Shown here piece after piece: positions 46,437 through 58,727 of a stretch of DNA of 64,000 nucleotides (position 1 is the first letter of the stretch; each line of letters starts with the position of its first letter). The DNA lies in contig JADLCT010000097.1 of NCBI GenBank assembly GCA_020847045.1, positions 112,709 to 176,708 of the forward strand. Direction: 5' to 3'. A program made the translations under genes and the position numbers. The notes under the pieces were generated by a model, which was not told the DNA's origin, made no database searches, and saw nothing but the letters and a program-made list of their open reading frames with translations. Source of the DNA: Bryobacterales bacterium (GTDB lineage Bacteria; Acidobacteriota; Terriglobia; Bryobacterales; Bryobacteraceae).

Positions 46437-48215
46437 TCAGGACTTCCTTGTAAGAATGACGTAGCGAAGATCAATGGCCTGCCGGCCGGGGATGGAGAGT
46501 GCGCGCAGCGTGAGCAAACCACGCCGCCGCGTCAGCCGTAGCGCGCCAAGCGAGAGCGCTTTCCAATCCTTATCGTAAGACTCAACGCCGCGATGCACGC
46601 GGTCAACCTCGGCGCCGCGCAGGGGCGGGTCGAAGGCTTCCGTGATGGCGCGCGCCGTGCGGCTGCCGTCGAAGGATGCCTCGATGACGCAGTTCACGTC
46701 CGGCGCCGCGCAGGTGTAGTGGATGGTGATGTCGTAGCCGCCGTCATGGCCAGGCTCGATGTCCCAGGTGATGGAGCCGCCGGCGCTGGTCCAGTGCGTA
46801 AAGTAGGAGGCGTTTGGCGCCGAGTTGCTACGCTGGATGCCGCCGTGCGCCACGCCATCGCGCGCGGGCAGATAGGTCACCGGCGCATAGCCGGCGGAAA
46901 AGGGCCGGCCGTCGGGCTCTTTGGGCAGCACCTTGGCGGACCATTCCGCAACGGCCTTCCCGAGCCGCGCGGCGACGGCCGGCTCGCGCAAGGCGATGCC
47001 GGTGGTCTGGCCAGGGTCCGCCTCCATGTCGTACAGCGCGCCCTCGGCGTCCAGACGGTAGCGCTGCGTGCGCACGCTGACGCGTTTGTTCCAGGTGGAG
47101 AAGATCATGCGGTCGCGCCACGGAGCCTTGGGATTTTCGAGCAGCGGGCGCAGGCTGCGGCCGTCGAGCGGCTTATCCGCGGGCAGTTTGACGCCGCATA
47201 GATCCGAGAGCGTGGGAAGCAGGTCGATGGCTCCGGCGATCTGCGCGATGCGCGCGCCCGGGCGAATCCGTCCCGGGAAGCGGACGAACAACGGCGAGCG
47301 CACGCCGCCCTCATCGGTGGAGCCTTTGCGTCCCTTCATGCCGCCGTTCCAGCGCCAGGAGTTGGGGCCGTTGTCGCTGAAGTACAGAACAATCGTGTCC
47401 TTCTCCAGGCGCAACTCCTTCAGCTTGTCCAACACGCGCCCCACATTCCAGTCGATGTTCTCGACCATGGCCAGCGCGGCGCGCGTCATGAGCATGTCTT
47501 CCTGCGCCGCGTTGGTGGCCCGCTGCGCGACGTCCTTCCCGGCGAAGCGGTTGTAGTACTCATCGGGAACCTGCATGGGCGAGTGCGGCGTGTTGTAGGG
47601 CAGGTAGCAGAAGAACGGGCGCGCGCGGTTCTGCCCGATGAAGGCGAGGGCGTGGTTGGTGAGATCGTCCGTAATATACCCCTGGCCGCGCGTGAGCGTC
47701 CCGTTGTGATCCATCTGGGTGCCGAAGTACGAGGCCCAATGTCCGGAAGTGAATCCGTAGTATTCGTCGAAGCCGCGCGAGTTGGGATGGTACGGCGCCT
47801 GGGAGCCGTTGTGCCATTTGCCGAATGCGCCGGTCGCGTAGCCGGCGGCGCGGAAGGTTTGGGCAATCGTGGTCTCGTCCAGGTTCAGCCGTTCCTGGCC
47901 CGTGGAGACGCCGCGGACGCCCGTGCGGGGATGGTAGCGTCCGGTGAGAAATTCAGCGCGCGTGGGAGCGCAGACGGGACAAACATAGAAGCGCTCAAAC
48001 AGAGCGCCCTCGCGCGCGAGCGAGTCGATGCGCGGCGTGTGGAGGTTGTGGTTGCCGTGCACGGAGTAGTCGCCCCAGCCGGAGTCGTCGGCGAGGATGA
48101 CGACGACGTTGGGCTTGCGGCGGGCGGTTTGGCCATGGGAGGTGGCCGGCGCGGCGCCTGCCGCCAAAGCGGCCGCCAGAAAGCCGCGGCGTGTGTGAGC
48201 CATGCGCGTGGTCAT
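46437..48215 (-). CDS. Tat-exported type I (FGly) sulfatase with C-terminal beta-sandwich module
   Basis: The chosen start at 48215 gives 592 residues with a Tat signal (HTRRGFLAAA at about 7-16). ATG 48203 is an alternative. The active-site motif C82-A-P-T-R86 within CAPTRAEFLTGR is the formylglycine-conversion signature, and PNVVVILADDSGWGD provides the metal-binding aspartates. The C-terminal part from about 475 looks like a beta-sandwich that could bind glycans. Substrate not determinable. The gene needs a formylglycine-generating enzyme encoded elsewhere. The start region overlaps none of the divergent ThuA-like gene. Confidence 0.9.
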   Translation of the reverse strand: MTTRMAHTRRGFLAAALAAGAAPATSHGQTARRKPNVVVILADDSGWGDYSVHGNHNLHTPRIDSLAREGALFERFYVCPVCAPTRAEFLTGRYHPRTGVRGVSTGQERLNLDETTIAQTFRAAGYATGAFGKWHNGSQAPYHPNSRGFDEYYGFTSGHWASYFGTQMDHNGTLTRGQGYITDDLTNHALAFIGQNRARPFFCYLPYNTPHSPMQVPDEYYNRFAGKDVAQRATNAAQEDMLMTRAALAMVENIDWNVGRVLDKLKELRLEKDTIVLYFSDNGPNSWRWNGGMKGRKGSTDEGGVRSPLFVRFPGRIRPGARIAQIAGAIDLLPTLSDLCGVKLPADKPLDGRSLRPLLENPKAPWRDRMIFSTWNKRVSVRTQRYRLDAEGALYDMEADPGQTTGIALREPAVAARLGKAVAEWSAKVLPKEPDGRPFSAGYAPVTYLPARDGVAHGGIQRSNSAPNASYFTHWTSAGGSITWDIEPGHDGGYDITIHYTCAAPDVNCVIEASFDGSRTARAITEAFDPPLRGAEVDRVHRGVESYDKDWKALSLGALRLTRRRGLLTLRALSIPGRQAIDLRYVILTRKS

Positions 48216-48227
48216 CGGAAGAGGACC

Positions 48228-48257
48228 AGTGTATCGCGTGGTCGTGTAAGCTGTGAA
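48228..48257 (-). promoter_or_regulatory. Promoter TTCACA-18-TACACT for the sulfatase gene
   Basis: On the minus strand TTCACA (48257-48252, 5 of 6) and TACACT (48233-48228, 4 of 6) are 18 nt apart. The -10 box ends 12 nt before the ATG at 48215, giving a very short leader. The -35 element lies in the start region of the divergent ThuA-like gene, so the two genes may share control. Confidence 0.5.
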
Positions 48258-49278
48258 TGCTTTGACGAGACGAACAGCGATTGGATGGGCGGCGGCGTGC
48301 ACCGGCGCTCTGACGGCCGCACCCGCGCGGGCGGAAGATGCATGGTTGAGCTTTCCGGGCGGGAAAGGACCGGGCAAGGGAAAGCACATTGTGCTGATTT
48401 CCGGCGACGAGGAGTACCGCAGCGAGGAGGCCCTGCCGCAGTTGGCGCGGATTCTCGCCGGGCGGCACGGCTTCCGGACGACGGTGCTGTTCGCCGTGGA
48501 CCCGGACGGCGTGGTGAATCCGGAAAACCGGCGCGGCGTGGCCGGTCTGGAGACGCTGCGGACGGCGGACCTGATGATCATCGAGACGCGCTACCGCGAG
48601 TGGCCCGATGAGCAGATGCGCCTGTTTGCCGGCTATGTGCAGTCCGGGCGGCCCATGATCGGGTTGCGGACCGCGACGCACGCCTTCGCCTTCGACAAGA
48701 ACACGGCCACGTCGTACCGGGAGTGGGACAACCGCGGCAAGGGCGCCTGGCCAGGGGGCTTTGGCAAGCAGGTGCTGGGCGAAACCTGGATCAGCCATCA
48801 TGGCAAGCACGGCGTGGAGAGCACGCGCGCCCTGCCCGCGCCCGGCGCGGCGGGCCATCCCATTCTGCGCGGCGTGGAGGACATCTGGGGGCCATCTGAT
48901 GTCTACACGGTGACGCTGCCGCTGCCCGAAGGAACCACGCCGTTGCTGTTGGGGCAGGTGCTGTCGGGCATGACGCCCGATGCGCCGCCGGTGGCGGGCG
49001 CGAAGAACAACCCGATGATGCCCGTGGCCTGGACGCGCACCTACGTTACGAACTCAGGCCGGCGCGCCCGCGTGTTCACCACCACCATGGGCGCATCGGT
49101 GGACTTCGCCAACGAAGGATTGCGGCGGCTTGTGGTGAACGCCTCGTACTGGGCGCTGGGGCTGGAGACGAAAATTCCAGCGCGGGCCGGCGTGGAGATC
49201 GTGGGCCGTTATGAACCCACCTTCTTCGGCTTCGGCAAGCACCGGCGCGGACTGCGGCCGGCGGACTATGCGCGGTAA
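48253..49278 (+). CDS. Secreted ThuA-like domain protein
   Basis: The 341-residue frame starts at GTG 48253; a TTG at 48262 is an alternative. The N-terminus TRRTAIGWAAACTGALTAA is a Tat-like signal. The body has the ThuA amidotransferase-like fold: KHIVLISGDEEYRSEEALPQ, then LMIIETRYREW and GLRTATHAFAF, and a C-terminal half with SHHGKHG and the WTRTYVTNSGRRARVFTTTMG segment. ThuA-like proteins are linked to trehalose or sugar use, but enzymatic function is unproven for most. It is divergent from the sulfatase gene. Confidence 0.82.
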   Translation: MNALTRRTAIGWAAACTGALTAAPARAEDAWLSFPGGKGPGKGKHIVLISGDEEYRSEEALPQLARILAGRHGFRTTVLFAVDPDGVVNPENRRGVAGLETLRTADLMIIETRYREWPDEQMRLFAGYVQSGRPMIGLRTATHAFAFDKNTATSYREWDNRGKGAWPGGFGKQVLGETWISHHGKHGVESTRALPAPGAAGHPILRGVEDIWGPSDVYTVTLPLPEGTTPLLLGQVLSGMTPDAPPVAGAKNNPMMPVAWTRTYVTNSGRRARVFTTTMGASVDFANEGLRRLVVNASYWALGLETKIPARAGVEIVGRYEPTFFGFGKHRRGLRPADYAR

Positions 49279-49296
49279 CGGCGCAAGCCCGGGCGC

Positions 49297-49968
49297 TTAT
49301 TGCATGGTGATGGACTTGACGTAGTCCAGGCGCGGGAACTTGTCCTTCACATAGGCGTTGCCGCGCATGGTGATGGCCTGCTGGTCGGGCATTTCGCCGT
49401 ATTCCTGATTCAACTTTTCGATGTGCTCCATCCCTTCGATCACCTGCCCGAAAGGCGAGAAGCCCTGGCTGTCCAGCGCCTGGTTGCTGCGCAGATTGAT
49501 GAACAACTGGGCCGTGCGCGTGTTCGGGCCGCTGGTGGCGAAGGTGAGCGAGCCGGCGCGGTTGGTGCGAGTCACCGGATCGTCGGCGATGGGCTTGTCC
49601 CACTTCTTGGTCATCTTGGGGTCGGCGGCGATGCCGAACTGGACGACGAAGTTGGGCACGATACGGAAGAAACGGGCCTCGGTATAGAAGCCGTCCTTGA
49701 CGAGCTCATAGAAGCGGTCGGCGCCGATGGGCGCCCACTCGCGGTGAACCTCGATGACCACGGGGCCCTTGCTGGTTTCCATCTTTACCTTGAACACGTC
49801 GGGCGCGCCCACCTTGCTAGGCGGGATGCTGGCCTTGGGGGCCTCGGGCTCGACGGGCGTTTGCGCGGGTGCGGGCGGCGGGGCCGCTTCCTTTTTCGGT
49901 TCAGGCGTCGAGGAGCAGGCGGCTAGCAGAATTACGGCCGCCGCGGGGATCACGGCATGAAAGCGCAT
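49297..49968 (-). CDS. Cyclophilin-type peptidyl-prolyl isomerase lipoprotein
   Basis: The 223-residue protein has a lipobox LLAAC with acyl-Cys18, a Pro/Ala-rich linker (20-50) and a cyclophilin domain from about 58 (VVIEVHREWAPIGADRFYELV), with the catalytic Arg segment ARFFRIVPNFVVQFG and RAGSLTFATSGPNTRTAQLFINL. It should catalyse prolyl isomerisation at the outer face of a membrane. It lies 13 nt downstream of the dihydroorotate dehydrogenase-like gene but has its own TATAAT box at that gene's stop, so it may be transcribed separately. Confidence 0.9.
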   Translation of the reverse strand: MRFHAVIPAAAVILLAACSSTPEPKKEAAPPPAPAQTPVEPEAPKASIPPSKVGAPDVFKVKMETSKGPVVIEVHREWAPIGADRFYELVKDGFYTEARFFRIVPNFVVQFGIAADPKMTKKWDKPIADDPVTRTNRAGSLTFATSGPNTRTAQLFINLRSNQALDSQGFSPFGQVIEGMEHIEKLNQEYGEMPDQQAITMRGNAYVKDKFPRLDYVKSITMQ

Positions 49969-49980
49969 ATCTTGAGGCCG

Positions 49981-49986
49981 ATTATA
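49981..49986 (-). promoter_or_regulatory. Consensus -10 box TATAAT for the cyclophilin gene
   Basis: TATAAT on the minus strand overlaps the TAA stop of the upstream gene and ends 12 nt before the ATG at 49968. The best -35 candidate 17-18 nt upstream is weak. A perfect -10 is rare in this GC-rich window, so a promoter internal to the PFOR operon is likely. Confidence 0.5.
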
Positions 49987-51003
49987 CCGTGCCGCGCCGG
50001 AGACTATAACTGCTGAGCACGCGCATGTAGTTGGCGCGTTCGTACGCCGCCGGGTCGGGCACGGAAAGATAGTTCAGGCTGCCCTGCATCTGCTGGATGG
50101 ATTCGTACTCCTGCGCCTCCATCCAGCCGGTGATGTCGCGCAAGATCCCGGGCACGCAGCCGATGCCGTGCTGAAGCAGGGCCGAAGTGGTCATGGCGGC
50201 GCGCGCGCCGGCCATCATGCACTTCAGCACGTCGATGGCGGTGTGGACGCCGCCGGTGACGGCCAGATCCGCGCGGATGCGTCCGCTCAGCAGGGCCACC
50301 CAGTGGAGCCGCAGGGGCAACTCGGCGGAGGTGCTCAGATGGAGATCGGGCACGACCTCCATGGTTTGCAGGTCGTAGTCGGGCTGATAGAACCGGTTGA
50401 ACAGAACCAGCGCCGCCGCGCCAGCTTCATCGAGGCGCCGCGCGGTGTGCGGGAGCGAACTGAAGTAGGGCCCCAGCTTGACGGCAACCGGAATCGTGAC
50501 GCTTCCGGCGACCGCCCGGACGAGTTCGACACACTGGTCTTCCACCTGCCCGCCGGTAACCTCGGGGTCCGTGGGCAGGAAGTAGAGGTTCAGTTCCAGA
50601 GCGTCTGCCCCGGCCTGCTGCATCAGTTTGGCGTAGTGAACCCAGCCGCCGGGCGTATAGCCGTTGAGGCTGGCGATCACGGGGATGCTCACGGCCTCCT
50701 TGGCCTGGCGGATGTGCTCCAGGTAACCGGCAGGGCCGATGTTGTAGCCGCTCATCTCGGGAAAATAGTTCGCGGCCTCGGCATTGCAGCCGGCGCCGCT
50801 GGCAAGGCCGCGGTCCAGCGCGGCGCTCTCCAACTCGATCTGCTCCTCGAACAGCGAATGGAGCACGACGGCGCCCAGCCCGGAGTCCTCCATGCGCCGG
50901 AGATTGCCGATCTCCTTGGCCAGGGGACTGGCCGAGGCGACGAGGGGGCTCTTCAGATCGAAGCCCATGTAGCGCGTCGCCAGATGGTTTCCTACGGCCG
51001 TAC

Positions 51004-51007
<4 letters not shown>
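49982..51007 (-). CDS. Dihydroorotate dehydrogenase-like flavoprotein in a PFOR operon
   Basis: The 341-residue TIM-barrel protein resembles class 1 dihydroorotate dehydrogenase: YMGFDLKSPLVASASPLAKE at the N-terminus, IPVIASLNGY and the FMN-phosphate region LAVTGGVHTAIDVLKCMMAGARA near the C-terminus. The substrate loop differs from canonical NxSCPN: here it is LELNLYFLPTDP at 137-148, so the catalytic Cys/Ser is missing. It overlaps the pyruvate:ferredoxin oxidoreductase gene by 4 nt. Genes of this type beside nifJ are known from other phyla. An oxidoreductase role linked to ferredoxin is likelier than pyrimidine synthesis. Confidence 0.8.
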
Positions 51008-54564
<3,557 letters not shown>

Positions 54565-54744
54565 GTCGGAGGTGACTTCGCACGTTGATTTCCATCGTGA
54601 GGAAGCCTGTAACCCGGCTATTTCGCCGTCATTTCGCGATGCGCGCGTGGAGGTCTGCGGCATCTCACGGCAGAGACCGCCACTTCATGGGTGAGAAGCC
54701 CCAATCCTGGCACGCCCCGCCAGTGCCCCGCCTGCCGCCGGGCT

Positions 54745-54750
54745 TATACT
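54745..54750 (+). promoter_or_regulatory. Candidate -10 box TATACT for the DUF1080 gene
   Basis: TATACT ends 6 nt before GTG 54757. The best -35 candidate is weak (GTGCCC, 16 nt upstream). The position predicts a leaderless transcript. Confidence 0.4.
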
Positions 54751-54756
54751 GAGGCC

Positions 54757-55557
54757 GTGACACGTCTTGTATTTCTCACCCTTTTCGCCGGGCTGCCCTT
54801 GTGGCCGCAAACCCCCGCCAGCGCCCCGCAGGGCCAGTGGATCTCCCTGTTCAACGGCAAGGACCTGACCGGCTGGACACCCAAGATCACCGGCTACCCC
54901 GCGGGCGAGAACTTCGCCAACACCTTCCGCGTGGTGGACGGCCTGCTGACGGTCTCCTACGACGGCTACGACAAGTTCCAGGGCGCGAACGGGCGCGAGC
55001 GCTTTGGACATCTTTTTTATCAAACGCCCTATTCGAACTACATCATCGCCGTGGAGTACCGGTTCATCGGCGATCAGGCGCCGGGCGGGCCTGGTTGGGC
55101 CACGCGGAACTCCGGCATCATGGTGCACGGCCAAAAGCCCCAGGACATGGGCCTGAACCAGGACTTCCCGATTTCCATCGAGGTGCAACTGCTGGGCGGC
55201 AACGGGACGGCGCCGCGGACGACGGCCAACCTGTGCACGCCCGGCACCAACGTGGTAATCGGCGGGCAGTTGGTGACCAGGCACTGCACCAGTTCCACCT
55301 CGCCCACCTTTCACGGGGATCAATGGGTGCGCGTCGAAGCCGAGGTGCACGGCGCGGGAACGATCATCCACCGCGTGAACGGCGTCGAGGTGTTGCGGTA
55401 TGAGAAGGCGCAGACCGGCGGCGGCAACGTGAAGGACACGGGGCCGAACGCGCCGGCGGACGGCGTGCTGCTGACCGGCGGCACGATCTCCCTGCAAAGC
55501 GAGAGCCACCCGGTGCAGTTTCGCAAGGTGGAACTGATGGTTCTACCAGGCGAGTAG
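54757..55557 (+). CDS. Secreted DUF1080 (3-keto-disaccharide hydrolase-type) protein
   Basis: From GTG 54757 the product has 266 residues and a signal peptide (about 1-18). The mature part opens with the DUF1080 signature WISLFNGKDLTGWTP and continues as a concanavalin-like beta-sandwich (IIAVEYRFIGDQ, NSGIMVHGQ, ISIEVQLLGG, WVRVEAEVHG). The domain binds or hydrolyses glycans, and some members cleave 3-keto-disaccharides. The earlier in-frame ATG at 54691 is disfavoured because the signal peptide and -10 box both fit the GTG. The 192-nt divergent gap to nifJ holds no other gene. Confidence 0.83.
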   Translation: MTRLVFLTLFAGLPLWPQTPASAPQGQWISLFNGKDLTGWTPKITGYPAGENFANTFRVVDGLLTVSYDGYDKFQGANGRERFGHLFYQTPYSNYIIAVEYRFIGDQAPGGPGWATRNSGIMVHGQKPQDMGLNQDFPISIEVQLLGGNGTAPRTTANLCTPGTNVVIGGQLVTRHCTSSTSPTFHGDQWVRVEAEVHGAGTIIHRVNGVEVLRYEKAQTGGGNVKDTGPNAPADGVLLTGGTISLQSESHPVQFRKVELMVLPGE

Positions 55558-55562
55558 CGGAC

Positions 55563-58500
55563 CTAATCGCCCGCGGCGGCGACCGGTTCGCCCGCGTGGC
55601 GGCGGCCCGAAACCCAGGCGCCAATGTCGTCGAAGACCGAGTACACGACGGGCGTGACAATCAACGTCAGCAGCAGCGAAAGCGACTGGCCGCCGATGAC
55701 GATGATGGCGATCGAGCGGCGCTCCTCGGCGCCTGGACCCGTGCCCAGCGCGAGCGGCAGCATTCCGGCGACCAGCGTGACGGTGGTCATCAGAATCGGG
55801 CGGAGACGGTCGCGGTTGGCCTGCAGAATGGCCCGGGCGCGCGGCATGCCTTCGCGGCGCAGGTTGTTCGTGTGGTCGATCTGGAGAATCGAGTTCTTCT
55901 TCACGACGCCGAACAGGACGAGGATGCCCAGCGCCGAATAGAGGTTCAGCGTCTCCTGGAACAGGTAGAGCGAGAGGAAGCCGAAGGGAACAGCCAGCGG
56001 CAGGCTGAGCAGGATGGTGACCGGATGCAGCAGACTCTCGAACTGCGAAGCCAGAATCATGTACATGAAGACCACCGAGAGAGCGAAGGCGAGCAGGAAC
56101 TCCTTCAGCGTGCGGTCGAATTCCCTGCCCCGTCCGATGATGGCCGTCGAGTAGGCCGGGGGCATGTTCAGATCGCCGGCGGCGCGAAACACCTCCGGCA
56201 GCCGGTCGCCCAGGCCGAAGCCGGGCAGGATGTTGGCGCGGATGCTCACCTGGCGCTGGCGGTCCAGCCCTTCGATGCGGTAGGCCGACTTGGCCTCGCG
56301 CATCTCGACGACGCTGTCCAGGCGTACCAGCCCGGACTTGGATGAGGGCACGTAGAGCTTCTGGACGGTGAGCATCGAGTTGCGGTCGCCATCGCGGAGG
56401 CGGACCTCGACGTCGTATTCCTCGGCCACCTTTTCGTCGCGGTAACGGGACACCTCGTCGTCGCCGCCCACCATCAGGCGGAGCGAACTGGCGATGTCGC
56501 TGGCGTCGACGCCCAGGTCGGCGGCGCGGTCGCGGTCAATGAAGACGCGCAGCTCGGGTTTGTTCACGCGGAGCGTGGTGTCCACGTCGGTGAGGCCGGG
56601 AATGGCCAGCGCCTTTTCGCGCAGCGCCTCGCTGAAGCGGTACAGTTCCATCAACTCGGGACCGCGGATGGCGAAGTCGATATCGTACGGCGCCGAGCCC
56701 TGGTTCAGCGCCTGAATGTTTCCGACACGGCCGCGGAGGTCGGGATAGCGGCGCAGGCATTCCCGCGCGGCGGCCATGACGTCGCGTTGCGAATAGACGC
56801 CGCGGAAGGCGTCCAGCGGACGGCCTTGCCAGGTCATACGCCAGAGGCGCGACAGGGAAAACACGCGGTTTTCGACATCCTCCATCTGCACGTACAGGCG
56901 GCCCGAGTTGGGGCTTTGCAGGTAGCCCGTGCCGACGATGGAGACGGCGTGGCGCACGCCGGGCAGTCCGCGCAGGTCTTCGTACAGCCGGTTCATGACG
57001 CCTTGCATGGAGAGCAGGCTGGTGCCCTCCGGCGAGTTCACGCTCATCTCGAACTCGCTTTCGTCCACGTTGGTGGGCAGGTATTCCTGCTTCACCAGAT
57101 GAAACAGCGGCACGGTGGAGGCCATGGTAAGACCGCCGAGCACGATGACGGCGGCGCGGTGGCTCATCGACCAGCCAAGCATGCGCATATAGACGCTTTC
57201 GATCCAGGCGTAGAAGCCCCGGCGCGAGCCTCCGTGGGCGCTCACCGTGTCGGCGCGCAACATGCGCGAACTCATCATCGGCGTCAGGCTGAAGCTGACC
57301 AGCAGTGAAACCAGAATGGCCACCGTGGCGGTGAGGCCGAACGAGTAGAGAAAACGGCCCGAGATGGAGGACATGAAAGACACGGGCAGAAAGACGACCA
57401 CCAGGCTGAGCGTAGTGGCCATGACGGCCAGGCCGATGTCCTTGGTGGCCATGATGGCGGCTTGCCGCGGCGGCAGCTTCTTTTCCTCGATGAACCGGAA
57501 GATGTTCTCCAGAACCACAATGGCGTCGTCGATCACCACGCCGACCATCAGCACCAGGGCGAGCATGGTGATGTTGTTCAACGTGAAGTTCAGCGCGCGC
57601 ATCATGCCGAAGGTGGCGATGATGGAGGCCGGAATGGCGACGGCGCCGATCAGCGTGGCGCGCCAGTCGCGCATAAAGACGAACACAACCAGCGAGGCCA
57701 GGATTGAGCCGAGAATCAGGTGGAGCTGCACCTCGTGAAACGCGGCGTTGATGTAGCGGGACTGGTCTTGCAGGGTTTCCAGCTTCACGCCGGCGGGCAG
57801 AAGCTGCCGCACGCGCTCCAGCCTGGCGTTCACGTTGGCCACCACCTGCATGGTGTTGGCGCCGGACTGGCGGCGCACCTCCAGCGCCACGGCTTCGCGG
57901 CCATCGAAGGTGGCCATCGTGCGCTGCTCCTTGTGTCCATCCTCGGCGTAGCCGATGTCGCGGATGCGGACCGGCGCGCCGTTGATGGTGGCGACGACCA
58001 GATCATTAAACAGGCGCGGATCGGGGAAGCGGCCCAGTGTGCGCAGAACCATCTCGCGGTGGCCCTCGTCCACGCGCCCGCCGGGGATGTCGGAGTTCTG
58101 GCGCTCCACGGCGTCCCGCACCCGCAGAATGGGAATCTTGTAGGCGGCCAGGCGGCCGGCGTCCACCCAGATGTTCACGGCGCGGCGCTGCCCGCCCACC
58201 ACCACCACCTGGCCCACGCCGCCCACCGATTCGATGGAGTCCTTCACGCCGCGGTCGGCCAGTTCATACAACTCGCGCGGCGTTTTGCCGCCGGTGAGCA
58301 CCAGCGTCATGACGGGGCTCGCGTCGGTGTCCAGCTTCTTGATGAGGGGTGGCTTGGCGTCGCGCGGCAGGTTGACGATGGTGGCCGCCACGGCGTCGCG
58401 GATGTCCTGGGCGGCGATGTCGATGTTGCGGCTCAGGTCAAACGTGATGGTGACCACCGAGAGGGATTCGGTAGAGGTGGAGCGGATGTTGTCGATCCCT

Positions 58501-58727
58501 TCGACGGTGGCCACGGAGTCCTCGATGAACCGCGTCACGGTGGATTCCATCTCCTCGGGCGAGGCGCCGGGCAGCGTGGTGCGCACGGAGATGAGCGGCA
58601 TGTCGACATCGGGGAACCGGTCGATACCGAGCTTGGCATAGCTGACCGCGCCGACCACGACGAGGCAGAGAATGAGCATTACGGCGAAGACGGGCCGGGC
58701 GACGCAGACTTCGGCGAGCTTCTGCAT
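55563..58727 (-). CDS. RND efflux pump (AcrB/HAE1 type), unfused
   Basis: The 1054-residue protein has the complete RND layout of 12 membrane segments and two large periplasmic loops. The proton-relay pair is D400-D401 in VGVVIDDAIVVLEN, the same residue numbers as in the fused pump at 30783-35645, with which it is clearly paralogous (for example FPDVDMPLISVRTTLPGASPEE). It ends in a short cytoplasmic tail with no TolC domain. The adaptor gene abuts it with no gap. The outer-membrane partner must come from elsewhere, possibly the fused pump or another locus. Confidence 0.93.
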   Translation of the reverse strand: MQKLAEVCVARPVFAVMLILCLVVVGAVSYAKLGIDRFPDVDMPLISVRTTLPGASPEEMESTVTRFIEDSVATVEGIDNIRSTSTESLSVVTITFDLSRNIDIAAQDIRDAVAATIVNLPRDAKPPLIKKLDTDASPVMTLVLTGGKTPRELYELADRGVKDSIESVGGVGQVVVVGGQRRAVNIWVDAGRLAAYKIPILRVRDAVERQNSDIPGGRVDEGHREMVLRTLGRFPDPRLFNDLVVATINGAPVRIRDIGYAEDGHKEQRTMATFDGREAVALEVRRQSGANTMQVVANVNARLERVRQLLPAGVKLETLQDQSRYINAAFHEVQLHLILGSILASLVVFVFMRDWRATLIGAVAIPASIIATFGMMRALNFTLNNITMLALVLMVGVVIDDAIVVLENIFRFIEEKKLPPRQAAIMATKDIGLAVMATTLSLVVVFLPVSFMSSISGRFLYSFGLTATVAILVSLLVSFSLTPMMSSRMLRADTVSAHGGSRRGFYAWIESVYMRMLGWSMSHRAAVIVLGGLTMASTVPLFHLVKQEYLPTNVDESEFEMSVNSPEGTSLLSMQGVMNRLYEDLRGLPGVRHAVSIVGTGYLQSPNSGRLYVQMEDVENRVFSLSRLWRMTWQGRPLDAFRGVYSQRDVMAAARECLRRYPDLRGRVGNIQALNQGSAPYDIDFAIRGPELMELYRFSEALREKALAIPGLTDVDTTLRVNKPELRVFIDRDRAADLGVDASDIASSLRLMVGGDDEVSRYRDEKVAEEYDVEVRLRDGDRNSMLTVQKLYVPSSKSGLVRLDSVVEMREAKSAYRIEGLDRQRQVSIRANILPGFGLGDRLPEVFRAAGDLNMPPAYSTAIIGRGREFDRTLKEFLLAFALSVVFMYMILASQFESLLHPVTILLSLPLAVPFGFLSLYLFQETLNLYSALGILVLFGVVKKNSILQIDHTNNLRREGMPRARAILQANRDRLRPILMTTVTLVAGMLPLALGTGPGAEERRSIAIIVIGGQSLSLLLTLIVTPVVYSVFDDIGAWVSGRRHAGEPVAAAGD

